Counted from the stretch's first letter, positions 27,553-37,545 are shown. The stretch is DNA of 64,000 nucleotides from CBDBIG01 sp965205845 [NCBI: bacterium] (GCA_965205845.1 CBDBIG010000005.1:248001-312000); one strand, 5' to 3'. The notes: generated from the sequence alone by a model not told the origin. Translations and numbers: made by a program.

Positions 27553-28362
27553 TCACCCTGGGCTGCGATTGAGCAATGGCTGCAAAAAATCGGGATGATG
27601 CACGCTGCGCAGTTCATGTTCGAGCTGGCCCAGTACTTGACCGGTGGAAGGGCAAGCGATTTGGTAAATGCGAAACTGAGCATCTTGAAAAGGCGTGACC
27701 AGTTCCAAGCGCTTTAGCCTTTGGTGAATACGCTGATGCAAGGTAAGGTAAAGGGCAATGTGATTGCTGGCTGCATTGAGGACCGCGCCCTCGTGCGCTT
27801 GAAAAATAAGCTGCTGCTGGGGCCCGACCGCCACATGCACAGCATCCTCCTTTGTTATCACAGGGCAATAGAATATGCGGGTATAAAACCTGGCAATGTT
27901 GCTCAATGCCTGTGCAGGCACCCAAAAGCGCACATAAGCAAGGCTTGCTGCAGGGGCGATATGGAGCACCAAAACGCGCCCCCACGGGTCTTGGACACAC
28001 AAGGTTTTGTCCGCCTCACGCCAGCTGGGCTTACATCCCGCAGCAAGCAGGGCTAAATCGTTTTGCAGCCTTTTTTCAACCATTTTTGGCTGGGGGTGCA
28101 TCACTCCAATTTCCCCACCCAAAGGTTCTGGATCCCCTGTGGGGAGATGGAATTGACAGCGCCCAAAATTGATCCACATATTGCGCAGGCCCACCCTGCG
28201 GTAAGGGTCACGCGTAAACCCTAATGCCTCCACGTAAAACAACGTACTCAACGCTTGATCGGGAACACGCAAGTTTACGTGCTCTAAATGAATCAAGGCA
28301 CCCAATTCGCTGTGGGTATCAAAGGGAAACAGCGCACCTGTTACAGGGGAAGCGGATGCCAT
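27553..28362 (-). CDS. VOC-superfamily (glyoxalase-like) protein
   Basis: 269 aa with two vicinal-oxygen-chelate modules. The first (about 22-130) starts LIHLEHVNLRVPDQALSTLFY and ends with LCVQDPWGRVLVLH. The second (about 140-260) starts LAYVRFWVPAQALSNIARFY. Such proteins are metal-dependent lyases, dioxygenases or resistance proteins; the substrate cannot be told. The gene ends only three bases before the DUF2333 gene's stop on the same strand side, so the two are closely spaced and probably co-transcribed, with DUF2333 upstream. Confidence 0.8.
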   Translation of the reverse strand: MASASPVTGALFPFDTHSELGALIHLEHVNLRVPDQALSTLFYVEALGFTRDPYRRVGLRNMWINFGRCQFHLPTGDPEPLGGEIGVMHPQPKMVEKRLQNDLALLAAGCKPSWREADKTLCVQDPWGRVLVLHIAPAASLAYVRFWVPAQALSNIARFYTRIFYCPVITKEDAVHVAVGPQQQLIFQAHEGAVLNAASNHIALYLTLHQRIHQRLKRLELVTPFQDAQFRIYQIACPSTGQVLGQLEHELRSVHHPDFLQPLLNRSPG

Positions 28363-28365
28363 TCT

Positions 28366-29244
28366 TTAACCATCGGTAAGGAGTTTTTCCAAATCGCGCA
28401 TGCGCTGTAAAGCATCATCCAAAAATACTTTTAGATTGCTGGTGTGGTTGGCAAACAGGCCCGACTTCCCATCGTTAAAGACGATCAGAGGTTCAAATTG
28501 AGTCTGTTCGAGGGCATGAACGATTCGGTCGACAATATCACTTGCTCTTTTGTCACGCAAAGTTTCTGCAAAATCATGGCGAATGGCACGCATCAGCACC
28601 AGCGTGCCATAGCTTACCCCTTTTGCATAAAAAAACCGATCATCCACCTCCCACCACGCAATTTCTTCGCCTTCTAAGGCCACCAGCAGGCGGTTGCTCA
28701 CCCCACCCATTTCGGGAATCAGCAAGCCGAGCAATTGCACCAAATTATCTGCCCTTGGGTAAAAGGTCCCTCCTCCTTGACCCAATTGCTGTGCATAGTT
28801 CTCCAGGGCAAGGTTGGCACGCTCGTACACCGTTTCAGGGGCGGGCAAAAGCCACTTATAGGCATCGTTGGCATAATAGGAATAAGCACGGTCCGTTTCG
28901 GGTTGCACAGCATCTGAAGCGCGCTGGCGGGTGAGGTGGTCGCGCAACGAAAGGCTTGACTGGCGTGCTACCTGGAGCACTCCCAATTGAAATTGCGGGT
29001 TGTTATCGGCATAAAAACTGGGCAAAAGCGGGGTGTCGTTGGGCTGCCAGCCTCCATGAGAACGCAATTGGGCACGCATCATGTCCACCACCGCTAAAAT
29101 GGTAGCGCTGCCCGCAGGGGCGCCTTCGACTTGGCGCAGTGGGGGGGGGGCAGGGGATATAGAAAGCCACCACGCGAGCACACCATAAGCACCGCCCGCA
29201 AGCAAAACCATCGCCATCAACAGTTTGCGTTTAAAGCGTTTCAT
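28366..29244 (-). CDS. DUF2333 family membrane-anchored protein
   Basis: 292 aa with an N-terminal membrane anchor (about 8-28) and a large periplasmic-type domain. Features typical of DUF2333 include MMRAQLRSHGGWQPND, PSFYADNNPQFQLGVLQVARQSS and the acidic helix AYSYYANDAYKWLLPAPE. Function is unknown. The gene has a run of ten identical bases (29141-29150, poly-C on the coding strand) just after the anchor; a length change there would shift the frame. Confidence 0.85.
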   Translation of the reverse strand: MKRFKRKLLMAMVLLAGGAYGVLAWWLSISPAPPPLRQVEGAPAGSATILAVVDMMRAQLRSHGGWQPNDTPLLPSFYADNNPQFQLGVLQVARQSSLSLRDHLTRQRASDAVQPETDRAYSYYANDAYKWLLPAPETVYERANLALENYAQQLGQGGGTFYPRADNLVQLLGLLIPEMGGVSNRLLVALEGEEIAWWEVDDRFFYAKGVSYGTLVLMRAIRHDFAETLRDKRASDIVDRIVHALEQTQFEPLIVFNDGKSGLFANHTSNLKVFLDDALQRMRDLEKLLTDG

Positions 29245-29665
29245 AGAAATCCTTTGCTGTTAGACATTCAATTTTAAAGCATGCCCTGTTTTGTATCGCT
29301 GCTGATTTGATTTGGGCATCCCTCGCCACCCATATTAGCCCAACGAGCAGCATGTGTGCGCACATGATTTCAGCATTTGCTTTGCGCAGCCGCGATTAAG
29401 ACAAAATACCCATGTTTTTGTGAGGTTGTACACAGATTAAGAAAAAAATATGGTAGCCTGTGATACGGTGTTCTTCCTTGAAACACTCTAGCATGACTGC
29501 CTCATGGCAGTTTGGATGGTAATTCTGGCGATTGTTTTGCTGATCTCACGAGCCACAATCGTTGCTGTGTTCCACCACACCAAAGTGCTTGCTGAAGCCT
29601 TTTGTGAGATTCCATGTTTCCTTTTTTACCCCCCAGCCCACATCATGGCATAGAAAGTTATTCTT
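29245..29665. other. gap; possible 49-aa membrane peptide
   Basis: The divergent control region of DUF2333 and msrP. A 49-codon plus-strand frame at 29504-29653 (MAVWMVILAIVLLISRA...) is hydrophobic and ends 12 bases before msrP, but it has no visible RBS, so I leave it as a possibility. A short inverted repeat (ATGACTGCC/GGCAGT) precedes it. Confidence 0.3.
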
Positions 29666-30649
29666 ATGGCAAATATCATTCTTCCAAAACCATGGGTCTC
29701 TCCCATGCGTGCCACGACCCCTGAATCCCTTTTTATAAGCCGCCGCCAAGCCATTAAAGCTTTGGGCGTGGCGTCAGCGGGTGCTTTATTTTCCACCACT
29801 TATGCAAAGCACCTTTATGCGGGTGCTAGCGTTCAGGAAACCTATCGTAAGCTAAAAGCCATTAAGGCAAAGCGCAACGGGCGTTATCCGGTTTCTGTGC
29901 CGTTCACCCCGCGTGAAATTGCCGCCCAATACAACAATTTTTACGAATTTGGTACCCAAAAAGACATTTGGGAGTCCGCTCAAGCCCTGACCGTTTCCCC
30001 ATGGCAGGTTAAAGTCGATGGGCTTGTACACAAGCCGCGTGTTTTTGATATAGATGACCTGCGAAAGGGCATGCCCATCGAAGAGCGTGCTTATCGTTTT
30101 CGCTGCGTAGAAGCATGGAGCATGGTGGTCCCATGGACAGGTTTCCCTTTAAGCGCATTGCTAAAGCAAGTAGAACCGCTTTCCAAAGCAAAGTATGTGA
30201 TGTTTCGCACCTTCTTACGCCCCCATGAAGCACCGCGCCAAAAGCAGGCAAAAGGTGGGTTTTTCTCTTTTCCTTCTAAAGAGGAATGGCCATACCAAGA
30301 AGGCATAACCTTGAAAGAGGCCATGAACGAACTTAGCCTACTGGCCACAGGCATTTATGGTCACGATCTTCCCAAGCAACACGGGGCACCCATCCGCTTG
30401 GTGCTCCCATGGAAGTACGGCTATAAAAACATTAAATCGATTGTACACATTCGCCTGGTAGAAAAGCAGCCTACCACGTTTTGGAACCAAATTGCTCCCA
30501 ATGAGTATGGGTTTACCTCCAATGTAGACCCTAGCAAACCACACCCTCGGTGGTCACAAGCATTTGAGCGCGATATTGGAACACGCAAGCGGATTCCTAC
30601 CCGCTATTTAAATGGCTATGAACAGTTTGTTGGCAAACTCTACACCTAA
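29666..30649 (+). CDS. msrP: protein-methionine-sulfoxide reductase catalytic subunit
   Basis: Periplasmic molybdoenzyme (YedY family) that repairs oxidised methionines. The 327-aa precursor has a twin-arginine signal (SRRQAIKALGVASAGALF, about 29-46). The molybdenum ligand Cys lies in RFRCVEAWSMVVPWTGFPL, followed by GIYGHDLPKQHGAPIRLVLPWKYGYK, all standard for MsrP. The start may be the ATG at 29666 or the one at 29708. The membrane haem partner MsrQ usually follows directly but is absent; the next gene is trpEG. Confidence 0.93.
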   Translation: MANIILPKPWVSPMRATTPESLFISRRQAIKALGVASAGALFSTTYAKHLYAGASVQETYRKLKAIKAKRNGRYPVSVPFTPREIAAQYNNFYEFGTQKDIWESAQALTVSPWQVKVDGLVHKPRVFDIDDLRKGMPIEERAYRFRCVEAWSMVVPWTGFPLSALLKQVEPLSKAKYVMFRTFLRPHEAPRQKQAKGGFFSFPSKEEWPYQEGITLKEAMNELSLLATGIYGHDLPKQHGAPIRLVLPWKYGYKNIKSIVHIRLVEKQPTTFWNQIAPNEYGFTSNVDPSKPHPRWSQAFERDIGTRKRIPTRYLNGYEQFVGKLYT

Positions 30650-30735
30650 CCTTAAGGGGGTGTGCCGAGCCATGTTCCATGTGCAAAATTGCCCAGGACC
30701 CTTTTTAAGGATGGGGCGTTTAATTTTGGGAAAAA

Positions 30736-32943
30736 ATGATGGAAACACGACCTTTTTTGAGCGCTGGTGGAATTGCTGGCAAGCAAACCACTGAGCCCGT
30801 TCCCTATGCCAATGCCCTTGAGACCATTTGGCAAGGAATTGATACTGGCCTCGGTGGGTTGCTGATTAGCAATTATGAGGCGCCCAACCGCTATGCGCGC
30901 TGGGATATTGGCTTTTTACATCCCCCCATCGAACTTAGCTGTTATGGAAGGCATGTCATTCTTACTGCCTTAAATGGCGAAGGCTTGCGCTTGCTTGGTC
31001 TGATGGAAGGCATGCTCAAGGGCAACGCTCATATTGCCACGCTAACCCGCGAAAGCGCACAGCTCCATGCCCATATTGTCCCAAACCATTCTTTTTTTAC
31101 CGAAGAAGAACGCAGCCGTCAACCCAGCCTGTTTAGCGTGCTGCGTGCGATTCAAAATGTATTGTTGCTCCAAGATGCCCCAGGGCTTGGCTGGTGCGGT
31201 GCTTTTGGCTTTGACTTGGTGTGGCAGTTTGAGCCATGCGCTTTACGGTTACCCCGCGATAAAAGCCATGCGGACTGCCGACTATTTTTCGTTACCTCCG
31301 TGGTGATGGTCGATCGCAGCAAAAAGACCGCCATGCGCTATTCCTACTGCTTTGAGACGCCCCAAGGTCCCTCGTTGGAAGGCGAAGGAGGCGGGTTAGA
31401 GGTGACCCAGCCCCCCCCTGGGAGGAGTCCTGATTTGGACGAACATGGCCCGATGAGCGACCACACCGAGGGGGAGTTTCGTCAGAAAGTCGAGCGTGTG
31501 CGCCAAGGCTGTAAGGCGGGAGATTTTTTTGAGGTCGTCCTCTCGCAACGTTTTAGCGCACCCTCAAAACATCCACCCAGTTTGCTGTTTAAAACCTTGT
31601 TACAGCAAAACCCCAGCCCTTACAGTTTTTTGTTTAATTTTGGAGTTGAACAACTGGTTGGGGCTTCTCCCGAAATGTATGTGCGTGTAACGGGAAGAAA
31701 AGTGGAAACCAGCCCCATTTCTGGGACGGTTCCTGTTGGTCAGTCTCCCATGGAAACCGCGGCCGAAATTAAGCGGCTGATTTCATCGGAAAAGGAAGAA
31801 TCGGAATTGACCATGTGCACCGATGTTGATCGCAACGACATGTGCCGTGTATGTGTGCCTGGGTCCGTACGCTTAATTGGGCGGCGCTTGCTTGAGACTT
31901 ACTCGCGTTTGGTGCATACCGCCGATCACGTGGAGGGAAATTTAGCAGAGCCTTATGATGGGTTGGACGCTTTTGCGGTACATTTATGGGCTTGCACGGT
32001 TACAGGCTCACCTAAACCCGCCGCCCTGCGCTTTATTGAAGCCAATGAAAACACCGCGCGCCGTTGGTATGCAGGAGCAATCGGCTTTTTGTTTGCCAAT
32101 GGGGATTTAAACACAGGCATGACTTTGCGCACGGTCCATATTGAAAATGGCTGGGCACATATTCGCGCAGGGGCGACGCTATTATACGATTCGAAACCCG
32201 AAGAAGAGGAACGCGAAACCCATATTAAGGCCTCGGCTTTTTTGGATGTGGTTACCAAGGGGAAAGCCCCTTTAAAGCTGGCAAGATCCCCTTTTGATCG
32301 TACAGGAGAGGGCAAAAAGGTTTTGTTGGTCGACTTTATGGACAGTTTTGTGCACACATTGGCGGCATATTTGCGGTGTGCGGGGGCAGAGGTAACCACA
32401 GTGCGTGCCGAGTTCCCCGATGCGGTTTTGGCGCAAATCAAGCCCGACTTGGTGCTGCTTTCCCCAGGTCCAGGAACCCCCGATAACCGTGGTGTAGGGC
32501 GGGTTATTGAACGCTGCTTGGCGCAACATTTGCCTTTGTTTGGGGTATGTTTAGGGCATCAAGGTTTAGCTCAATATTTTGGTGCACGCTTAAACACGCT
32601 CGAAACCCCCATGCACGGCAAACAAGTACGCGTGCAACACAATCGCCAGCAGCTTTTTACCAACATACCACACCCTTTTACGGCCGCGTTGTACCACAGT
32701 TTATACGTGTGCGAAGAGGGTTTGCCAAAGGATTTAGAAATTAATGCCCGGAGCGAAACGGGGACGATTATGGGCCTCAGGCATCGCAGTTTGCCCATTG
32801 CTTCTTTCCAATTTCATCCAGAGTCGATTTTAACGTTAACCCACAACGCAGGGCACCGGCTTATTGAAAACCTGTTTATACATTTGGTAAACCATGCCAA
32901 GCACGGACAACATTCCCCTGTAAAAGCGCTTTCCTTTTCTTAA
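30736..32943 (+). CDS. trpE(G): anthranilate synthase, fused TrpE-TrpG
   Basis: Makes anthranilate from chorismate and glutamine, the first step of tryptophan synthesis. The 735-aa chain has the chorismate-binding part (about 1-510; SPISGTVPVGQSPMETAAEI, DRNDMCRVC, VTGSPKPAALRFIEANE) and a C-terminal class I glutamine amidotransferase (about 530-730). The latter has GPGTPDN, nucleophile Cys in LFGVCLGHQGLAQYFG and the HPES end of the triad. Such fusions are typical of Alphaproteobacteria. No leader peptide rich in tryptophan codons is visible in the 86 bases before it. A CPBP protease gene follows after about 16 bases. Confidence 0.93.
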   Translation: MMETRPFLSAGGIAGKQTTEPVPYANALETIWQGIDTGLGGLLISNYEAPNRYARWDIGFLHPPIELSCYGRHVILTALNGEGLRLLGLMEGMLKGNAHIATLTRESAQLHAHIVPNHSFFTEEERSRQPSLFSVLRAIQNVLLLQDAPGLGWCGAFGFDLVWQFEPCALRLPRDKSHADCRLFFVTSVVMVDRSKKTAMRYSYCFETPQGPSLEGEGGGLEVTQPPPGRSPDLDEHGPMSDHTEGEFRQKVERVRQGCKAGDFFEVVLSQRFSAPSKHPPSLLFKTLLQQNPSPYSFLFNFGVEQLVGASPEMYVRVTGRKVETSPISGTVPVGQSPMETAAEIKRLISSEKEESELTMCTDVDRNDMCRVCVPGSVRLIGRRLLETYSRLVHTADHVEGNLAEPYDGLDAFAVHLWACTVTGSPKPAALRFIEANENTARRWYAGAIGFLFANGDLNTGMTLRTVHIENGWAHIRAGATLLYDSKPEEEERETHIKASAFLDVVTKGKAPLKLARSPFDRTGEGKKVLLVDFMDSFVHTLAAYLRCAGAEVTTVRAEFPDAVLAQIKPDLVLLSPGPGTPDNRGVGRVIERCLAQHLPLFGVCLGHQGLAQYFGARLNTLETPMHGKQVRVQHNRQQLFTNIPHPFTAALYHSLYVCEEGLPKDLEINARSETGTIMGLRHRSLPIASFQFHPESILTLTHNAGHRLIENLFIHLVNHAKHGQHSPVKALSFS

Positions 32944-32959
32944 AAAAATCTCCTCATCT

Positions 32960-33718
32960 ATGATTTTTTTGTCTAAAGCCCCCGGAAAGGCGGGTTTTTT
33001 CTCTTTGTATCACCACGCGTCACGATCTGCTTATTACGGCGTGGTCACCGCGATTCCCTTGTTGCTGCTATATGAAGGCCTGCTAGCAGCTACGGCCAGC
33101 CGTTGGCGTAATACCAGTGATATATGGTTGCGCTTTGCCCTAGAAAGCCTTGATATTTCCCCGCAATATGCGGGAGGAGTTGCCATTTTTGCCCTCTTGC
33201 TGGCCTTGCCTTGGACACGGCGCAATGCCCCACCCATACGCCCCGGCATTTTGGGTTTGATGCTGTGCGAAACCTTTATTTTAAGTGCCCTGTTGGGACC
33301 CACGGTCCATCTGTTACTACACCCTTGGCAAGGTAGCTTTGCCAGCATTCACCTGCCACACTGGATGCACACACGCCTCTCTCTTGGTGGCAGTTCCGCC
33401 GAGGGACTCGCATTGTCGATTGGTGCGGGTTTGTTTGAAGAAATGCTGTTTCGCGTGGTGCTTTTTGGTGGGTTGTGGGTTTTGTTGCGTCAAATACTAC
33501 CCAGCTGGCTTGCCCTATGCAGTGCTGCCGTGGTCGCATCCTTACTGTTTTCCATTGCCCATCATGTGGGGGCGTATGGAGAGACCTTTGCTTGGTCTAT
33601 TTTTGGCTTTCGTACGGTAGCGGGCCTTTTGCTAAGCACCCTTTATGCGTGGCGGGGTTTTGCCATTACCACCTACACCCATATGTTTTACGATATTCTC
33701 GTGATCGTCATTTTATAA
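32960..33718 (+). CDS. CPBP (CAAX/Abi) family intramembrane protease
   Basis: 252 aa with about seven to eight membrane helices. The protease signature is present: EE-x3-R in GLFEEMLFRVVLFG (about residues 155-168), FSIAHH (about 197) and a later HMFYD. Bacterial members process peptides or lipids or give immunity to bacteriocins; the target is unknown. It begins about 16 bases after trpEG and is probably co-transcribed, with no strong RBS of its own. Confidence 0.85.
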   Translation: MIFLSKAPGKAGFFSLYHHASRSAYYGVVTAIPLLLLYEGLLAATASRWRNTSDIWLRFALESLDISPQYAGGVAIFALLLALPWTRRNAPPIRPGILGLMLCETFILSALLGPTVHLLLHPWQGSFASIHLPHWMHTRLSLGGSSAEGLALSIGAGLFEEMLFRVVLFGGLWVLLRQILPSWLALCSAAVVASLLFSIAHHVGAYGETFAWSIFGFRTVAGLLLSTLYAWRGFAITTYTHMFYDILVIVIL

Positions 33719-33981
33719 CAGAATTACCCTTTTACCAGCGGGTATTTTAAGGATATTTTCTCTGCTTGCGCCCAAGCCCTTTGCTTTGCCACTCGTATTT
33801 TTGGGATAGCGGGGGTTAAGAGCCGCATTGCTAAGCATGGGTGCACCACCATTTACAACCCATAAATACCAAGCAAGCTTAGAGCGAAGCCTGTTTCACG
33901 CAAAACGCAAGCACAAGGTGCGCCAAGGTGCGTACACGTCGACTAAAAATAAGAATGAGAAAAAAGCACTTGGCCAAGGCC

Positions 33982-34504
33982 TTTGAAACGTGAAGAGGGG
34001 AGTTCTCAATAAGCCGGGTTCTGTTCCCTCAAAATTACGACGAGACAATCGGCAATGCAACCCCCTAACAACAAAGCCAAAGGTTTTGCGCAACGATATT
34101 CACGCGTAAAAATAAGGGTGTGGGACCATCTATCTAGGATGCATGTTACCATGCACCTCAAGCATCCTACCCTGCGGCGGAGCAGAGTTACACCCCATAA
34201 GCCGCTTTACTTGGATTTGCTCCGGATGGGGCTTGCCATGCCAATGCTGTCGCCAGCACTGCGGTGGGCTCTTACCTTGCCAGCGTTTTCTTGTATCAAC
34301 GCTCCCACCTTTTCACCCTTACCTGCTTTCGCCAAAGGCGCGCGATCGGCGGTATATTTTCTGTGGCGCTTATCCTTAGGGTCACCCCCACTGGCTGTTA
34401 GCCAGCATCCTTTTTTATCAAAAACTCTGTGGAGCCCGGACTTTCCTCTCCTTAAAAAAAGCGCCTTGTTGCGCAGCATTAAGCAGCGGTACCCACGTTT
34501 CAAA
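33982..34504 (-). ncRNA. rnpB: RNase P RNA (type A)
   Basis: The conserved 5' block GGAAAGTCCGGGCTCC and the 3' block ACAGAACCCGGCTTAT are both present, with GGTAAGAGCCCACCGC and CCTAGATAGATGG in between. Ends are set by a perfect 11-bp P1 helix: 34494-34504 pairs with 33982-33992 (TTTGAAACGTG/CACGTTTCAAA). The total of about 520 nt exceeds the usual 350-430. The extra length lies mainly between the CCTAGATAGATGG block and the P4 3' strand (about 34029-34123), where relatives have a short link. Confidence 0.95.
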
Positions 34505-34742
34505 CTCTCCTCCCTATCACATGACACACAAACGTTGTTCTTGGTTTGTTCGCGCTTTTTCCCCACGCCCGCTAGCCTACTCCAAAGGGCGGTTTATATT
34601 CAACCCCCCAAAAGGCCCTCTGGATTTGCGGCACCCATGATCAGGGCATTGCCAGCAAGTATGCTGGGATTCCAGCTGAGTTAAACTTGAGCACCCTTGT
34701 GCTTTTCCATCCAAGCGTTGGCCTTTTGAATAAAAAAGGGTG

Positions 34743-34763
34743 GCCTCTCGCGAGAGGCTTTTT
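34743..34763. terminator. hairpin with flanking T/A runs
   Basis: A perfect 8-bp stem (GCCTCTCG/CGAGAGGC) followed by five T on the plus strand and preceded by an A-run, so it could terminate in either direction. It lies upstream of rnpB on the minus strand; no credible gene on either side explains it. Confidence 0.6.
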
Positions 34764-35208
34764 AAAAAAACCCACATTCACGCGCGCATGCAAGCGCTAC
34801 TCCAATCCGTAGCTATGAAACAACAGCGGAGCCCCAAGCTAAGGGAGAAAAGTTATTTTTTGCTGGAAGCAAGCCCGTAAGGCACACGATGAATACCCAC
34901 ACCCATCGCAGACTTTGATCTTGGTGGGGCAGAAAAAAAGATGTTCCCATGCTCCCAATCGTGCTGTTGGCAGTATGTGTGCGTGGAGGCCCATGCTTGG
35001 CGCAGTGAGTTCCATTTCTCGAACCAGTGCCCCAGGAGAAATGCAATCATTTAACCGTAGCCTACATGTATGGTCTTGAGGTAGCCTGATAGGCAGCACA
35101 CGCCCCATAAGGTGGCTCGTTTCGACGGATGGCTGTGCATATGGGTGTGTTGATAGGTTTTTTGTTCAAACATTTTCCGCTTATCCCCCAAACCTCATAA
35201 AAGGATGA
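34764..35208. other. gap without recognised gene
   Basis: Several overlapping minus-strand frames (34813-35108) compete and none has an RBS or a recognisable motif. The last part should hold the promoter of ygfZ. Confidence 0.4.
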
Positions 35209-36315
35209 ATGCGCCCATTGACTACAAATACCGATAGCCATGCCCCCCCCAAGGCGACGCTACATAATATTCCACTCACCTTGCTAAGTAAGCAGGTAGA
35301 AACTTGTGTGCCAAGCCACCAAGCAAAAAATGGGGTGGGGGTGTTTGAACAAAACCCTGGGAGCACTTTGGTGGTACGCGGTAAGGATGCTGCCCCTTTT
35401 TTGCATGGGTTAACCACCAACCATAACAAAGGCTTGAGGGTGGGAGTATGGCAACCCAATTTGCTGTGTGCAAACAAGGGAGGCATTTTGTATTCCGTGG
35501 AGGTGTTGCGCTTATCTCCCGAACAATTTTTGCTGTACTGCAACGCCCAACACATGGCAGGCATTGCCAGCCACTTGCAAACCTATTGTTTTAGGGAGGC
35601 GGTTGAAATAGGTCAAGTGCCTATGGTGCGCGTTGAGGTTTTAGGCCCTCAAGCAGAACAGGTGCTTGCAGACATGGGAATGGATATGCAGCATCCCTTG
35701 ACCAAGGTTGATGAATCCCCTGCAGTGGTGGCGCGCAATCCATGGGGTAAGGTGCCGCGGGTGAGTGTGCTCATGCATGCTCATTCAGTACAAGCGTGGC
35801 TTCAAGCCTTGTCCCAAGGTGATGCAGTTATGACACTGGGGCCCGAGGCAATCGAAGAACTGCGCCTGGTGGGTGGTGTCCCGCGGATGGGAGTGGACTA
35901 TCAGCAAGGTTCTTTGCCTCAAGAGGCAGGCTTGTTGGGCTATCTCTCATTTCGTAAAGGGTGTTATATGGGCCAGGAAATACACGCAAGGTTGCAGCAT
36001 CGCGGTGGGTTGAACCGCACGTTGATGGCTTTTTCCATGCCCGAGGATGTTATAGGGAGCACAACGGACGGGGCGGTGGCATCAAGGGCGTTGTTGGGCG
36101 CATCCTTATACCAGTCTGAAAAGGTGGTGGGGAAAATTACCAGCCTAACCCATGCCCCGTGGAACGCCTGCTGGCACGGAATAGCCAAGGTGGAACTCAA
36201 AAAATGGGACCCAGCACAACCCACTACCTTGGCTACACCCAGCCAGGCGCCGCTTAGTCTCGGTCCCGTGGCTTTTGATTGGTTAGAGCCAAGGCCAGTT
36301 CCACCTCCCCCTTAA
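35209..36315 (+). CDS. ygfZ: YgfZ/GcvT-domain protein
   Basis: A folate-binding protein related to the glycine-cleavage T protein, needed for iron-sulfur enzyme maintenance and MiaB-type tRNA modification. The 368-aa sequence has the N-terminal VVRGKDAAPFLHGLTTN and the family signature KGCYMGQEIHARLQHRGG, whose Cys is essential in E. coli. The first 35 residues are variable and the true start may be later. It fits the presence of an Isc cluster in the same window. Confidence 0.92.
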   Translation: MRPLTTNTDSHAPPKATLHNIPLTLLSKQVETCVPSHQAKNGVGVFEQNPGSTLVVRGKDAAPFLHGLTTNHNKGLRVGVWQPNLLCANKGGILYSVEVLRLSPEQFLLYCNAQHMAGIASHLQTYCFREAVEIGQVPMVRVEVLGPQAEQVLADMGMDMQHPLTKVDESPAVVARNPWGKVPRVSVLMHAHSVQAWLQALSQGDAVMTLGPEAIEELRLVGGVPRMGVDYQQGSLPQEAGLLGYLSFRKGCYMGQEIHARLQHRGGLNRTLMAFSMPEDVIGSTTDGAVASRALLGASLYQSEKVVGKITSLTHAPWNACWHGIAKVELKKWDPAQPTTLATPSQAPLSLGPVAFDWLEPRPVPPPP

Positions 36316-36558
36316 TAAAACACTGTGGTTCGATATCTGCGGTATTTTTGCGCACCCTTTGTAATGGCAAAATTTTTCTTGCTTATAGGGTAGGTTTTTG
36401 GTCGCGTAGCCTACCCATACAGCGCACTGGGTTTTCCTTTGTGCGGTTTCCTCAGTGTTGGTCACCAAGGCCTCATTATCAACGCTTTTTACCCCAAAGG
36501 ATGCGGAGGGATTGTGAGGCAAAAAAACAAGACAGCCGTTTCATGGAGGTACTCACCT

Positions 36559-37545
36559 GTGCTCGAGGCACCGCAGCGCACCCAAACGCTGCGCACCACA
36601 AGATTAGAGAGCCCGTTTTTCGGCCCGTTGGGATGGCTCTTGGCTGCACTGTTGATGGTCAGCTTCTTGGAGGGGTGCACCACCCATGAAAGAATCCATT
36701 TAGGCAGTGTCCCCCAACACCTTGTCTCTGTGGGCGAGGTGTATGATACCACCCGTGCCATGGAGGTTGATCTGCAAAAAATGGCCGTGAGTCTACACAA
36801 TGTGCGCCTCTTATTTTTGGGAGAACGGCACGGCGATGCACGCACCCATGCTTTACACTTACGCATATTGCGTCAACTGGTGGCAGCAGGGCGCAAGGTG
36901 CACGTGGCCTTAGAAATGCTCCCCGCCCAAGCCAACCCCACCCTTGATGCATGGCGCCTAGGCAAACTCGACCAAGCGGTATTTTTACAGCAAGCACAAT
37001 GGAAACAGCGCTGGGGTTGGGCATTTGAGCATTATGCGGCTTTATTTGCTTTTTTTCGTCGGGAACACCTACCCTTGTACGGGGTCAATGTGAGTGCCAA
37101 AACACGGCGTTTGGTACGCCAAGGTAGACCTTTGCCCTTGGCGTTGGCTCGAGAAATTGGCCCATTAAGCGCACCCATTCCTGCCCACACGACGCAATTT
37201 GCCCAGTTGATGAAAGCCGCAGGTGGGCATCATGGGCAAATTCACCCACATTCCGAGAATTTTAACGCTTTTTTAAGCGTACAGCGCTTGTGGGAGCAAG
37301 CCATGGGGCGTAGGGTTGCACACTTGGTACAAACGTTGCCCCCAAAAGGGATTGTGGTAGCATTGATGGGTGCAGGGCATGTGCGCTTTGGCTTAGGGGC
37401 CAATTTGCAGGCAGCGCGGGCCAGCAATCAGCCACAATGGACACTGTTGAGCATGGTAATACCCCCAACCGTGCCCCTCGAAAAAGACCGCGTGCGCATT
37501 CCCGCAGGCATTGCCCAATGGGTACAGGTACTACCCCCACGATAA
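36559..37545 (+). CDS. ChaN-like lipoprotein (Tiki/haem-binding family)
   Basis: A lipoprotein of about 328 aa. The chosen GTG start has GGAGG 9 bases upstream; it gives a 40-residue signal region ending in a lipobox (SFLEGC). The ChaN-type core begins NVRLLFLGERHGDARTHALHL, with the conserved Glu and His, continues HVALEMLPAQ, and ends GIVVALMGAGHVRFGLG. Campylobacter ChaN binds haem, and the fold is shared with TraB/Tiki metalloproteases; the function here is unproven. The protein is expected in the outer or inner membrane facing the periplasm. Confidence 0.82.
   Translation: MLEAPQRTQTLRTTRLESPFFGPLGWLLAALLMVSFLEGCTTHERIHLGSVPQHLVSVGEVYDTTRAMEVDLQKMAVSLHNVRLLFLGERHGDARTHALHLRILRQLVAAGRKVHVALEMLPAQANPTLDAWRLGKLDQAVFLQQAQWKQRWGWAFEHYAALFAFFRREHLPLYGVNVSAKTRRLVRQGRPLPLALAREIGPLSAPIPAHTTQFAQLMKAAGGHHGQIHPHSENFNAFLSVQRLWEQAMGRRVAHLVQTLPPKGIVVALMGAGHVRFGLGANLQAARASNQPQWTLLSMVIPPTVPLEKDRVRIPAGIAQWVQVLPPR

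Noticed and set aside
34813-35108. Minus-strand frames upstream of rnpB
   Set aside because: Several frames compete over the same bases; no RBS or motif.
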